64,000 nucleotides of DNA from Candidatus Gastranaerophilales bacterium. GTDB taxonomy: Bacteria > Cyanobacteriota > Vampirovibrionia > Gastranaerophilales > Gastranaerophilaceae. The position numbers were made by a program, and so were the translations under genes. The stretch is from NCBI GenBank assembly GCA_944324945.1, contig CALUYE010000003.1, forward strand, positions 124,001 through 188,000, in the 5' to 3' direction. Under the pieces are notes generated by a model. It had not been told where the DNA came from. It made no database searches and worked only from the letters and a program-made list of their open reading frames with translations. Positions 25,955-34,932 of the stretch are shown here, piece by piece (the first letter of the stretch is position 1; every line of letters starts with the position of its first letter).

Positions 25955-28327
25955 CTAATTTACTTTTTTAAATATCAATGTTGCCCTGTTTGAAAGGTTG
26001 ATTGGTTTATTATTAACACCATCGCCGTATATATGGGATTTATTAACATAGCCTGAGCCTTTATATTTTTCATCATCGGTATTTATAATTTCTTCCCATT
26101 CGCCTTTCGGGAATTTTATGTAGTATCTGTCCGCATCTTCTCTCGGGTATTTATAGTCGGAGAAATTTGTTATTGTATAAATTTCATCACCCGATTCATC
26201 ATCCGCAAAATGAAGCGCGATTACTTGAGAACCGTGATGTTTTACTGTGTTTTCATTAACAATTCTGCCGTCCGTTACTGCTTTATTTGAAGATAAGACC
26301 TTATTTAAATCACGCATTAGTTTTTTATATGAATCCTGATATATTATAGCTTCCCCTTTTGGTTTAATCGAATCACTCATTGATTCATTTAAAGCGCTTA
26401 TACCCGGTTTATAGCCTTTTTCGGTATACAAATAAGGCTCTTCTTTTATTGAGTCAAACTGCCTGAAGAATCTGAAAGGAACTAAAGACGCTTCTTCGTC
26501 TCCTTGAAATACCATTTTAGGGCCCTTTTGAGAATACGTAAGAGCATTAGCCATCTTAAAAGTTGAAAATGCTTTATCATACATTACTTTTATTTTTCTC
26601 GGAGTCATATGAGCATCGTTATCTATACCCAAAGGTTTTAAAACTTCATCATAAAACACTTGATAACCTTGATTTTCATATTTATCAAGCTCTCCTTTGA
26701 CATACATTATCATTAATTTTTCGCAAACCAGCTGTGCTTTTTGGAATAAAACGTATTGAAGTGCTTGATTAATATCGTATTTTTTTAATTGAGATAAAGC
26801 AACCGCTCTTGCTCTATCTTCATCATTTAAAATAACATTTTCATTCATATGAAGCATGGGAACAACAAGTTTTGGAATTAATCTGCTTCCTTCATAGTTT
26901 CCTATTTCATCATGGCTCATAACATACTTAACCCTGTCTTGCCCTTGGCGGCAGGCTTGTTCGAATTCATCAAGATTACAATCGCCGTATAAGTTATTTT
27001 TCAATACATGGAAATAATTAAAATCCCACTCTGAATCATATCCTAAACGGGCAATGTTTGTTTGAGCACCCATTGAAAACATTTTATTTATCATATCCGC
27101 ATGGAAATCTTCATCTTTACCTGAAGCCGTTTCATAAGGTCTTAATTTTTGCATAACTCTGGTATCGTGTTTTATGGTACTGTCTTGCCAGAAATTTTCA
27201 CCGTCCGATTTAATTCCGCCTCTGCCGTCTTCCGCAATTAAAAAAGCGTCGGGATTATGATAGTTAATTTCTGCTGCAATTTGCTTCATAGCTGTATCTG
27301 ATTGCATGTATTTTGTCATATCGAATCTTATACCGTCGCAATGATAATTATTAAGCCAGTTTAGCGCGGCATTTACCATAAAATCGCGAACATAAGTTGA
27401 ATCTTTTCCTTCATAATTATAAGCATCGCCAAAATCGTTAGGCCCTTTAATGTATGGCCCTGTTATACCCAATTGAGAACCATCGGGTCCTTGGTGATTT
27501 GGAACCATATCAATTATTACGTTTAAATTTTTTCTATGCGCCATATCGACTAATTTTTTAAATTCATCAGGCCCGCCTAAATATTTTGAAACGGCCAGCT
27601 TATCAACCCCATCATAACCCCAGTTAAATGAAGCAGTATTTTCAACAGGCATTATTTCAATTGCATTAAAACCGTTTTCAACTATTTCATCAAGTTTATT
27701 TATAACCCCTTGAAAATTTCCGTCTTTAGAAAAAGTTGCAACATTAAGCTCGAAAATTTTTGCATCGTTTAATTTTGCCAAGCCGTTTTCTCTGTTTGCA
27801 AGTCTTGAAATTCTGTTTTTGTTATCTTTTTTAAACCAATCTTTATCGCCCCATTTGTATTTTGATTGATCGTATATTACTGATTTTCCTAAAAGTTCAT
27901 CCTGTTTATATGAATAAGGGTCTTTTACGTTAATTATTTCACCGTTTGATTTTTCGATTGTATAAAAGTAGCCGTCTCCATCGGATGCAATTTTTGATGA
28001 AAGAGGTTTTTCAAGCTCAAATATACCGTTTTGTTTATTATTTAGTTCAAAAGTGTGCACTTTTCCGTTCTTTTTTTCTATGGTAACTTTTGCACTTTTA
28101 ACATCGGGGTATGTAAATAATTTAAATGAAACTTCTTTTGTATCAGGATTAACGCTTGCACCCCAGCTTGTATGCTCCTTCCATTTTCTTGAAAAACTAA
28201 CGGGATACGAATTTAAAAGAATAGGATTTTGAGATTTTTGAACGGTTTGATTGTTATTTTTAGAATTATTTTTAACAACCCTTGCGTTATTTGTATTTAA
28301 ATTAATCCCGACAGCACTAAGTTTCAT
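25955..28327 (-). CDS. GH13 alpha-glucan enzyme (branching-enzyme/amylase-like) with unusual N-terminal leader
   Basis: 790 residues. After a 50-residue polar leader rich in Asn comes a beta-sandwich domain like CBM48 (about 50-150), then the GH13 barrel. Its conserved regions are I IDMVPNH (near 272), II DGIRFDMTKY with nucleophile Asp (near 335), III LIAEDGRGG with acid/base Glu (near 363) and IV SHDE with Asp (near 473). A beta-rich C-terminal domain ends the protein. CBM48 plus barrel suggests a glycogen branching or trehalohydrolase-like enzyme; specificity cannot be fixed by eye. No signal peptide is seen; instead PVSFSRKW at 42-49 resembles motifs in three other proteins here. GAGGTG precedes the ATG. 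Confidence 0.87.
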   Translation of the reverse strand: MKLSAVGINLNTNNARVVKNNSKNNNQTVQKSQNPILLNSYPVSFSRKWKEHTSWGASVNPDTKEVSFKLFTYPDVKSAKVTIEKKNGKVHTFELNNKQNGIFELEKPLSSKIASDGDGYFYTIEKSNGEIINVKDPYSYKQDELLGKSVIYDQSKYKWGDKDWFKKDNKNRISRLANRENGLAKLNDAKIFELNVATFSKDGNFQGVINKLDEIVENGFNAIEIMPVENTASFNWGYDGVDKLAVSKYLGGPDEFKKLVDMAHRKNLNVIIDMVPNHQGPDGSQLGITGPYIKGPNDFGDAYNYEGKDSTYVRDFMVNAALNWLNNYHCDGIRFDMTKYMQSDTAMKQIAAEINYHNPDAFLIAEDGRGGIKSDGENFWQDSTIKHDTRVMQKLRPYETASGKDEDFHADMINKMFSMGAQTNIARLGYDSEWDFNYFHVLKNNLYGDCNLDEFEQACRQGQDRVKYVMSHDEIGNYEGSRLIPKLVVPMLHMNENVILNDEDRARAVALSQLKKYDINQALQYVLFQKAQLVCEKLMIMYVKGELDKYENQGYQVFYDEVLKPLGIDNDAHMTPRKIKVMYDKAFSTFKMANALTYSQKGPKMVFQGDEEASLVPFRFFRQFDSIKEEPYLYTEKGYKPGISALNESMSDSIKPKGEAIIYQDSYKKLMRDLNKVLSSNKAVTDGRIVNENTVKHHGSQVIALHFADDESGDEIYTITNFSDYKYPREDADRYYIKFPKGEWEEIINTDDEKYKGSGYVNKSHIYGDGVNNKPINLSNRATLIFKKVN

Positions 28328-28380
28328 TAATTCACCTCATCAACACTACAATATATACAAAACATGTAAAATAAAAAATT

Positions 28381-28417
28381 GCCTGTTTTTTAAAAAAAAT
28401 TAAAATTTTTTTTAGGC
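28381..28417 (-). terminator. Possible terminator of the mrnC-kinase-regulator operon
   Basis: GCCT (28381-28384) and AGGC (28414-28417) close an A/T-rich stem. On the minus strand it is followed by a T-rich stretch. Confidence 0.45.
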
Positions 28418-28442
28418 TTTAAACGTAGATTATACACTTGTT

Positions 28443-29732
28443 TTAAGGAAAATCGTTCAGATACTTTTTAATATAATCCATAATATCATTGATTTCATAG
28501 GGTTTTGGAAGGTATAAATCGGCTCCCGATTTTAATATTTCCTTTTTGTTTAAGTAAGCCGAAGAAAAGATTAATTTTATATTGTCTTTTGAAATTATTT
28601 TAGCTATTTCAAGAGTTTTTGATTTTTTATCTCTTCCCCAATCTAAAACTACAACATCAGGACAAAATTCCCCGTACAATTCCATAAATTCTTCTTCGTT
28701 ATTTACAAGTTTTGCATCAATTTTATTAATCTCGCAAACATTTTTTAAAAGATAAGATAAAGCATTATCGTATTCAAAAATAAGGACTTTATTTTTCTTT
28801 TTCAGGGCGGAAGTTTCGCCTTTTAATTTTATTCTATCCATAACATAGGTTGAATTGGGGGAATTATCGCAGAGTTTAATTAATTCTTCAAGCGAATTTA
28901 TAATGCCCTTATAATCTTTATCTTCTGCTTTTTTTTCAATTGCGGCGATAAAAAGACGCATCAGGTAATCTTTTGCTTCTTGAATATTATCGTCTGATTT
29001 AATTGTAAAATTGTTTTCAAATTCATCGCTTGAATAAAATTTATTTAAAATATTATCAAAAGCAAAAACAAGAAACGCTGCAATTTTTTCCGCTCTTAAG
29101 ATATTTGTAATTAAAATAAGCTCATCTTCTTTAATGTGTCCTATAAAATCATCCGAAGCAAGAGTTGAATTTATTATGGCGCCAAGAGTTTGCAAAACTT
29201 TTTCATAAGCAATTTCACCATGGGTTAATCTGTATTGCTTAATTCCTTTAATTTTAATCAATAAATAAACACTCTCATCATTATTAAAAATGCTTTTATT
29301 AATTGCTTTTATTGTAATTTTTTTATCAAGGAGGTGGGTTAGAGGGTTAATTGAACTTTCCAAATATCTTCTTAAATGCGCCTTAATTCTCATTTGAAAT
29401 TCCTGTTTGGATATTTCTTCTCCTATAAAATCATCGGCACCTGAATCCAATATTTCAAGCTTATCTTTAATATCGCTTGATTTTGAAACCGCTATTATAA
29501 CAGGCCTTGAATTATATGTTAGAATTCTTATTTTTTTAATAAATTCGCTCAGTTTTTCTTTAATAGTATCTGAAATGATTATAAATTCAATTTCATGTTT
29601 TTGAATCAATAAAAGAGCATCGGAAAGATTTTTGGATATAATCGCATCATGGCAAAGATTATCGATTAATTTTTTATATTTAACCGATAGCTCTTTTCTT
29701 GCCGATATTATTAAAAATCTTACTTTATACAA
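28443..29732 (-). CDS. REC - degenerate GGDEF - REC response regulator
   Basis: 429 residues in three parts. An N-terminal receiver-like domain (1-120) has Asp in IIISDT but lacks the usual Lys before Pro near GADDFIGEE. A GGDEF-fold domain (about 130-260) has its active motif degraded to IKEDEL and so is probably not a cyclase. A C-terminal receiver (about 315-429) has Asp in VVVLDWG and Lys in LPKPYE and looks functional. The start is TTG at 29732, placed by a GGAG site in the end of the kinase gene just upstream. Together they form a two-component pair. The output is unclear because no DNA-binding or active cyclase domain is present. Confidence 0.82.
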   Translation of the reverse strand: MYKVRFLIISARKELSVKYKKLIDNLCHDAIISKNLSDALLLIQKHEIEFIIISDTIKEKLSEFIKKIRILTYNSRPVIIAVSKSSDIKDKLEILDSGADDFIGEEISKQEFQMRIKAHLRRYLESSINPLTHLLDKKITIKAINKSIFNNDESVYLLIKIKGIKQYRLTHGEIAYEKVLQTLGAIINSTLASDDFIGHIKEDELILITNILRAEKIAAFLVFAFDNILNKFYSSDEFENNFTIKSDDNIQEAKDYLMRLFIAAIEKKAEDKDYKGIINSLEELIKLCDNSPNSTYVMDRIKLKGETSALKKKNKVLIFEYDNALSYLLKNVCEINKIDAKLVNNEEEFMELYGEFCPDVVVLDWGRDKKSKTLEIAKIISKDNIKLIFSSAYLNKKEILKSGADLYLPKPYEINDIMDYIKKYLNDFP

Positions 29733-29733
29733 C

Positions 29734-30462
29734 TTAAACTCCGATATTTTTTGTTAATTTTTCTACTTCATAAACAGGAAAATAAATTAAAAATTCCGTT
29801 TTTAATTCTTCTTTTGAAGATTTAACTTCAATGTAGCCATTCATTTTATCAATTAAAGTTTTAACTATATAAAGCCCCAACCCGCTTCCTTGCGCGGATG
29901 AAGTTATATAGGAATCAACTCTGTAGAATTTTTCAAAAATTTTCTCTTTGTCTTCTTTTTCAATATAACTGCCGTGATTTACAATCGAAACAAGACAGTA
30001 ATCGTTTTTTAGAGATGTTTTAATTTCGATTTTTTTGGAATTGCGCGAATATTTAGCGGCATTATCAAGAATATTAATTAAAATTTGCTGTGTTTTATCG
30101 CTATCGCATAAGGAATAGAGTTCATGGGGATACTCACTTAATTTAAAATCAAAATCTTTATAATTCATTGAGACGATATTTATGCAATTTTTAATAACTT
30201 TATTTATATCAACCTTGGATAAAATGACTTTATCAAATTCGGAATCAATTTTTGCAACGTTTAAAACATTTTCAACAAGATTTATTAATCTTTGAGATTG
30301 ATTTAAAATGATTGATAAAAATTCTTTCTTTTTATTATCGTCAATTAAATCCCATGAATTTAACATTGTCTGGCAAAAACCTTTAATGCTTGTTAAAGGC
30401 GTTCTTATTTCATGAGAAAGGGTTGAGACAAATTCTTCTTTTATGTTTTTTTCTTTTATCAT
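29734..30462 (-). CDS. Cytoplasmic sensor histidine kinase (HisKA-HATPase only)
   Basis: 242 residues with the dimerisation/phosphotransfer helix pair at the very N-terminus (SHEIRTPL, phospho-acceptor His17). An HATPase domain follows with an N box (ILDNAAKYS), G1-type NHGSYI, an F box (FEKFYR) and a G2 loop (GSGLGLYIVK). No membrane or sensory domain exists, so input must come from a partner protein. It starts one base after the mrnC stop and ends one base before the response regulator, consistent with a single operon and a cognate pair. Confidence 0.9.
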   Translation of the reverse strand: MIKEKNIKEEFVSTLSHEIRTPLTSIKGFCQTMLNSWDLIDDNKKKEFLSIILNQSQRLINLVENVLNVAKIDSEFDKVILSKVDINKVIKNCINIVSMNYKDFDFKLSEYPHELYSLCDSDKTQQILINILDNAAKYSRNSKKIEIKTSLKNDYCLVSIVNHGSYIEKEDKEKIFEKFYRVDSYITSSAQGSGLGLYIVKTLIDKMNGYIEVKSSKEELKTEFLIYFPVYEVEKLTKNIGV

Positions 30463-30463
30463 A

Positions 30464-30823
30464 TTAAAACTTCAATTCTTTTTTTAATAATTCAAATATT
30501 TCATTAAGTCTTTGTTTGTTTTCTAAATACAAATAACCGATTAAAACTTCAAAGGAGGTTGCAAGAGTGTGAATTTTAGGATTTGATTTTTTATTTATCG
30601 AAATTTTTAAATTCCTGCCCCTTTTTTGAATTTCAAGCTCATCATCACTTAATTTATCAAGAATTTTATTCAAAATATCAGCCTGTGCCTGTGCGTTAAC
30701 AAACGATGTCGTTAATTTGTGCATGGTTGATTGAATTTTGGTTTTTTTTATAACCGATTCTCTAATAAACAACTCCCATACACAATCCCCGATGTAGGCA
30801 TAATGTTTTAAATTGTATTCCAT
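30464..30823 (-). CDS. mrnC: Mini-ribonuclease III
   Basis: A small RNase III-fold nuclease lacking the dsRNA-binding domain; in Bacillus it matures 23S rRNA. The 119 residues match the family size. AYIGDCVWELFIRE holds the catalytic Asp of the RNase III signature, KRGRN is the family hallmark, and ATSFEVLIGYLYLEN supplies the second acidic site. Mini-III is typical of Firmicutes, Cyanobacteria and plastids, consistent with the proposed lineage. It heads an operon with a histidine kinase and a response regulator. The promoter (30831-30860) leaves no untranslated leader. Confidence 0.93.
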   Translation of the reverse strand: MEYNLKHYAYIGDCVWELFIRESVIKKTKIQSTMHKLTTSFVNAQAQADILNKILDKLSDDELEIQKRGRNLKISINKKSNPKIHTLATSFEVLIGYLYLENKQRLNEIFELLKKELKF

Positions 30824-30830
30824 ACATACA

Positions 30831-30860
30831 ATAATAAAAAAAAATTTAAATTTTTGTCAA
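30831..30860 (-). promoter_or_regulatory. Promoter of the mrnC operon, leaderless type
   Basis: On the minus strand, a perfect TTGACA (30860-30855), an 18-base spacer and TATTAT (30836-30831). The ATG at 30823 is seven bases after the -10 box and has no Shine-Dalgarno sequence. Confidence 0.75.
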
Positions 30861-30911
30861 TTTTTTTTCATTTTTATACTTTATATAATTACACAGGAGA
30901 AATGTATAAAA

Positions 30912-32015
30912 ATGTCAGCCGAAATTTCAACAACCGCAAATAAAAGTAATATAGCAGGAGAACTTGGCACCTCCGTTATGTTTGGCGGACTTTTAACGGG
31001 TGGCTTTGGCGCAAGAAGCGCCATATCAAGCCATGGCGGCATTAAAAGAGCAATTGAAGCTACAAAAAACAATAATCGAGTCTTAAGAACATACGCGGAT
31101 AAAATTAAAGATTCGGGAGACTCTTTTACAAACAGTTTAAAAATTGCAAATAATTATGAAGTATACACTTCTCTTGCAAAAAAAGAAGCAAAACTTGCAA
31201 AAAAACTGGCAAAAATTAATAAAAAAGGTAAATTACCTTTATTTACAAGAATAACAAACTATTTCAAAAAAGATGAAAACAAAATAACAAAAGAAATACT
31301 TCAAACAAGACATAAAGATGCAAGCAACACCCTTAGAAATGCTAAAGCGCAGCTTGAAAACGGAGAAAACATCTTCGAAACAACAAAAACAACATTTTTT
31401 ACCCATAAAACAAAAAAAACTGCTCTTGGTCATCTTGCCGATGCTAGCAGCTTAAAAGCAAGCTCAAAAGCATTGTTTAAATCAGAACTTAAAGATCCTT
31501 TGGGTATATTTAGCGCAATTTATGAAGCAGGAACAAGATTTACATCGGACGCACTTCCCGCTTTTAAAAATGAAGGGTTCAGCGCAGGTATAAAAGAAAC
31601 AGCAAAAGCCTTAGCAGCAGGCGGCGCAACTCTTGTAAGCGATGCAGGATTCAGCGTATTGTTCAGAACAATAGGAGCATCAATAGGTACAGTTATTGCA
31701 CCCGGTGTTGGAAGCGCCATAGGAAGCATTGTCGGAAATGCTCTTGGTGCATTTGTTTCATGCAAATTCATTCAAAAAATATTTCCTTCAAAAAGCCAAA
31801 CCGAAAAATTAAATAACGAACAAACAGTGCAAAATAGTATAGAACAAACGCAAATTTCTACAAACGAAATTGCACAGGAAGAAAGCAATGCAATTCAAAA
31901 AGATACAACTCAAGAAACCGCTATACCGACATATTACAGAAAAAGAAGCAAATATGAAGGTATGCCAAGCAGATATAAAGGCAATAAAGATACTGCTTTA
32001 AATTTAAATGCTTAA
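30912..32015 (+). CDS. Unknown protein with glycine-zipper membrane segment
   Basis: 367 residues from the ATG at 30912, which follows an AGGAG site; the in-frame extension upstream has none. An N-terminal Gly-rich stretch (about 10-35) is followed by a Lys-rich helical region (60-210). A hydrophobic Gly/Ala-rich segment (about 225-295, including GASIGTVIAPGVGSAIGSIVG) has a G-x3-G repeat typical of membrane-inserting glycine zippers, as in some pore-forming or inner-membrane proteins. The tail is polar and basic. No signal peptide is seen. The function is unknown; pore formation or membrane bending are possibilities only. Confidence 0.7.
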   Translation: MSAEISTTANKSNIAGELGTSVMFGGLLTGGFGARSAISSHGGIKRAIEATKNNNRVLRTYADKIKDSGDSFTNSLKIANNYEVYTSLAKKEAKLAKKLAKINKKGKLPLFTRITNYFKKDENKITKEILQTRHKDASNTLRNAKAQLENGENIFETTKTTFFTHKTKKTALGHLADASSLKASSKALFKSELKDPLGIFSAIYEAGTRFTSDALPAFKNEGFSAGIKETAKALAAGGATLVSDAGFSVLFRTIGASIGTVIAPGVGSAIGSIVGNALGAFVSCKFIQKIFPSKSQTEKLNNEQTVQNSIEQTQISTNEIAQEESNAIQKDTTQETAIPTYYRKRSKYEGMPSRYKGNKDTALNLNA

Positions 32016-32251
32016 TTAAGAGTTGATCCTAACGCCTTAAGATTTTCATAAGGAACGCCTGCTTCCGATAATTCTTCTGCAGATATTCCAAAAAGACTTA
32101 TCATATCTATTGCGTTTTTAAAATCGATATTTCTTTTTGATTTTTTATTTTCTTTTGCAATTATATTGAATATGTTGTTAACAGCCGTTTCTCTTGTCAT
32201 AAAATAAGACGAATTTGTCTTATAAAGAGATCTTTTTTTACACTTTCCCAT
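32012..32251 (-). CDS. Small unknown protein
   Basis: 79 residues with a basic N-terminus and a helical, acidic C-terminal part (FKNAIDMISLFGISAEELSEAGVPYENL). No family is recognised. No Shine-Dalgarno site is visible. An internal Met at residue 18 is an alternative start. The stop overlaps the convergent glycine-zipper gene by 4 bases. The regular amino-acid composition argues for a real gene. Confidence 0.5.
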   Translation of the reverse strand: MGKCKKRSLYKTNSSYFMTRETAVNNIFNIIAKENKKSKRNIDFKNAIDMISLFGISAEELSEAGVPYENLKALGSTLN

Positions 32252-32375
32252 AACTTTTATTGTGCAATATTTTTAATTTTTTGTCCAGAAGTTGTATATA
32301 TTTGTAAAAAAATTTTATTATTATTAACAAATATTTTTTTCAGGGGTTTTAAATAATAGGGCACAGGAGAATATA

Positions 32376-33569
32376 ATGCTAAATATCACTTCATTTACTA
32401 ATTTCAAAAATTATCCGATTAAAAGAGAAAAACAAACCAATACAATAAAACAAAATTCTTTTAAATTTAACGGATATAATTTAAAACCGCTTCAAAAAGA
32501 TACGGTAAGTTTTAGCGGCGTTGTAGAATTTAAAACCGCAATTGATAACGCGGAAATATGCAAACAGTTGCATGAAGATGCAAAAGAAGCGGGAAGCTAT
32601 CTTGACGATGTTTTTTCAAAACATTTTGACGAAATTACATACAATAAAGAAACAAAACCTTACGGGATTGTTGATCCTATTGAAAGCAGAATAAAATCAG
32701 CCGAAAGTATACAGGAAAAAATAGCAGATAAAATAGAAAGAGCATTAAAATCAAACAATATAAAAAAAGATATCTTTTCTCCAACATCAATAGTACAAAT
32801 AAAAGAAAAGCTAAGAGACATCCCGGGGATTCGCATTGTTATGCGAAAAGCCGACGATAGCCATACAGATTTATTAATTAATACACTTTGCGATACAATA
32901 AAAGAAGAAGCTTTAATTATTGACGAAATAAAAAACCATGCCTCACTAAACGAAAATATTAAACCTTATTTTAAACAGGAACATCTTGATAAACTTAAAA
33001 ATGTCGTTAATGAAGTAAGAAAAATAAACGGCCTGTCCCCGATTGAAATCAATACCCATGAAAGAAAATCGGGCTATATGGCACTTCATCTTGATGTTAA
33101 CTTGCAGCACATAGGTAAAAATGCCAAAAACAGAGGCTACCATGGCGAATTACAAATTATAGGATCCGATGTTTCAATGTTGAAAGATATTGAAGACCTT
33201 TGTTATAAATTAAAACAAGGTAAAGCCATAAAAGCGCAACATCTTGCATATACTCCGTTTGAAAAATTCTTTTTAAACGCGTGGAATGATAAAAATTACC
33301 CCGACATAAAAAAAGATTTTGAAACATACACTCAAAGAGCATACGAACACCAAAGAGCAAGAATTCCTTCCGATGACATCTTTAGCGACAAAAAGAACTG
33401 GGCATACAGATATCCAACCATAGAAGAATGCGGACTTAAAGGCAAAATACCGCCTATTCTTGACTTTAACATTCTTGCAAGAATAAAAAGGGATTGTGAT
33501 GATTTGTATAAAATTGAAAACAATTCTCAAGCAATACTTGATTCCATAAAAAACGAACATCCCATTTAA
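32376..33569 (+). CDS. RelA/SpoT-fold nucleotidyltransferase-like protein with N-terminal motif leader
   Basis: 397 residues. The central part matches the (p)ppGpp synthetase fold: SRIKSAESIQEKI (104-116), DIPGIRIV (148-155), KSGYMALH (231-238, compare GYRSLH) and GELQIIG (257-263, compare EVQIRT, keeping the Glu and losing the Arg). No hydrolase, TGS or ACT domain is present, so it is like a small alarmone synthetase with extra N- and C-terminal regions. The first 50 residues are a polar leader with SFKFNG and TVSFSG motifs like those on nearby enzymes. Activity may be alarmone synthesis, pyrophosphorylation of another target, or lost. AGGAG supports the start. Confidence 0.75.
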   Translation: MLNITSFTNFKNYPIKREKQTNTIKQNSFKFNGYNLKPLQKDTVSFSGVVEFKTAIDNAEICKQLHEDAKEAGSYLDDVFSKHFDEITYNKETKPYGIVDPIESRIKSAESIQEKIADKIERALKSNNIKKDIFSPTSIVQIKEKLRDIPGIRIVMRKADDSHTDLLINTLCDTIKEEALIIDEIKNHASLNENIKPYFKQEHLDKLKNVVNEVRKINGLSPIEINTHERKSGYMALHLDVNLQHIGKNAKNRGYHGELQIIGSDVSMLKDIEDLCYKLKQGKAIKAQHLAYTPFEKFFLNAWNDKNYPDIKKDFETYTQRAYEHQRARIPSDDIFSDKKNWAYRYPTIEECGLKGKIPPILDFNILARIKRDCDDLYKIENNSQAILDSIKNEHPI

Positions 33570-33637
33570 CATCTTGTAATTTTAGCTTTTTTGCTTCATT
33601 ATAATTAATGTATTTAATTGTTATGGAGAAAAGTTAT

Positions 33638-34861
33638 ATGACAAATTCAACGGTTGAAGTAGTAAAAAATTGCTGCTCTAATAATTTTGACGAACTGGCA
33701 AAAAAAGCAATAGAAGATATTAAATCGCGCGCAGGAAAAAGCGGACAATTTCTAAACTGGATTAACGTATTAGCAAATATACAGCTTGAAAATATTGATA
33801 ATTTATACGATATGGCACTTAATGCCAAAGGCACAAAATATACCGATCTTGCAATTTTAGGAATCGGAGGCTCCCGCCACACAACCGAAAACATTACAAA
33901 ATTACTTGGGATTGATGAACATGTTCACTTTTTCTCATCGGTTGTACCTGAAAGCTTTAACAGATTTATCTCAAGATTAAATTTAGATAAAACATTATTT
34001 CTTGTGGTATCAAAATCGGGAGGAACGCTTGAAACTACCGTAGGATACGAAAAAACAAAAGAAGTTTTAGAAAAACATTTGAATTCAAAAGACACATCAT
34101 CAAATTTTGTTGCAATGACGGATAAAAATGCCGAAAAATCAGCTCTTAGAAGAATTGTAAACTCGGGCGAAATTAAAGTTTCAGGTTATGTCCATGATGA
34201 TGTCGGCGGAAGATTTTCGATTTTTGACGACGCAACAATTTTTACTTTATTCTTCTTGGGTGCATCAAAACAAGAAGTTAAAGATATGCTAAATGCGTCA
34301 TTAGAAGCTCAAAAAGAATTTTTAAACTCTGATGTTGATAAAAATGAAGCGCTTCAACTTGCAAAATTCAATGTAAAAGCTAAAAACATGGGCAAAAACA
34401 AACACTTTGTGGAATATTTCGGAGATGAATTCTTTGGAACTACACTTTGGGAAAAACAGCTTAAAAACGAATCTCTGAAAGCAAGAATTTCAACAGACAC
34501 AAACGTAGGCCCCGGATATCTTCACTATAACGCAGAAGCCGATTTAGACGTTAATAACACTGATTCATTCTTCACTTTTGTTTACACGGAATCAAACGAT
34601 AAAGTAATGAATGCCGTTATGACAGGCGTAATTAACGCATACAGTGCACAGCACCCTGTTTCAAAAATTGTTTTAAAAGATTTATCAATGAAATCAATTG
34701 CAAGATTTATCGAACTTAAACATTTTGAAACACTTTACACAGGCTATATTTTAAGAGCACAAAAAGGAGATTATACACCGAGCGATACAGCGCTTGATGA
34801 AGTTTTACAGCCAAATGTCGAAAAATATAAAAAAGAAGTAAAGAAAGCGCTAAATAGCTAA
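33638..34861 (+). CDS. pgi: Glucose-6-phosphate isomerase
   Basis: Interconverts glucose-6-phosphate and fructose-6-phosphate in glycolysis. The protein is 407 residues from the ATG at 33638, chosen because GGAG lies nine bases upstream; an upstream in-frame ATG has no site. Two sugar-isomerase (SIS) halves are seen, with the GIGGSRHTTEN and VVSKSGGTLET phosphate-binding loops and a C-terminal region containing VGPGYLHYNAEADLD. It is shorter than E. coli Pgi (549) and resembles the compact bacterial form of Bacillus. It has its own terminator. Confidence 0.93.
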   Translation: MTNSTVEVVKNCCSNNFDELAKKAIEDIKSRAGKSGQFLNWINVLANIQLENIDNLYDMALNAKGTKYTDLAILGIGGSRHTTENITKLLGIDEHVHFFSSVVPESFNRFISRLNLDKTLFLVVSKSGGTLETTVGYEKTKEVLEKHLNSKDTSSNFVAMTDKNAEKSALRRIVNSGEIKVSGYVHDDVGGRFSIFDDATIFTLFFLGASKQEVKDMLNASLEAQKEFLNSDVDKNEALQLAKFNVKAKNMGKNKHFVEYFGDEFFGTTLWEKQLKNESLKARISTDTNVGPGYLHYNAEADLDVNNTDSFFTFVYTESNDKVMNAVMTGVINAYSAQHPVSKIVLKDLSMKSIARFIELKHFETLYTGYILRAQKGDYTPSDTALDEVLQPNVEKYKKEVKKALNS

Positions 34862-34876
34862 AATATTTTATATAAT

Positions 34877-34911
34877 AAACGAGGTACGAAAAACCGTACC
34901 TCGTTTTTTTA
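34877..34911 (+). terminator. Terminator after pgi
   Basis: A 12-bp stem (34877-34888 with 34895-34906) and a six-base loop, then a T run. Confidence 0.9.
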
Positions 34912-34932
34912 ATATTTAGGAGCATAACAACC

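Noticed and set aside
32946-33143. Antisense ORFs in the RelA/SpoT-like gene
   Set aside because: Phe/Ile-rich shadows typical of antisense frames in AT-rich coding DNA.
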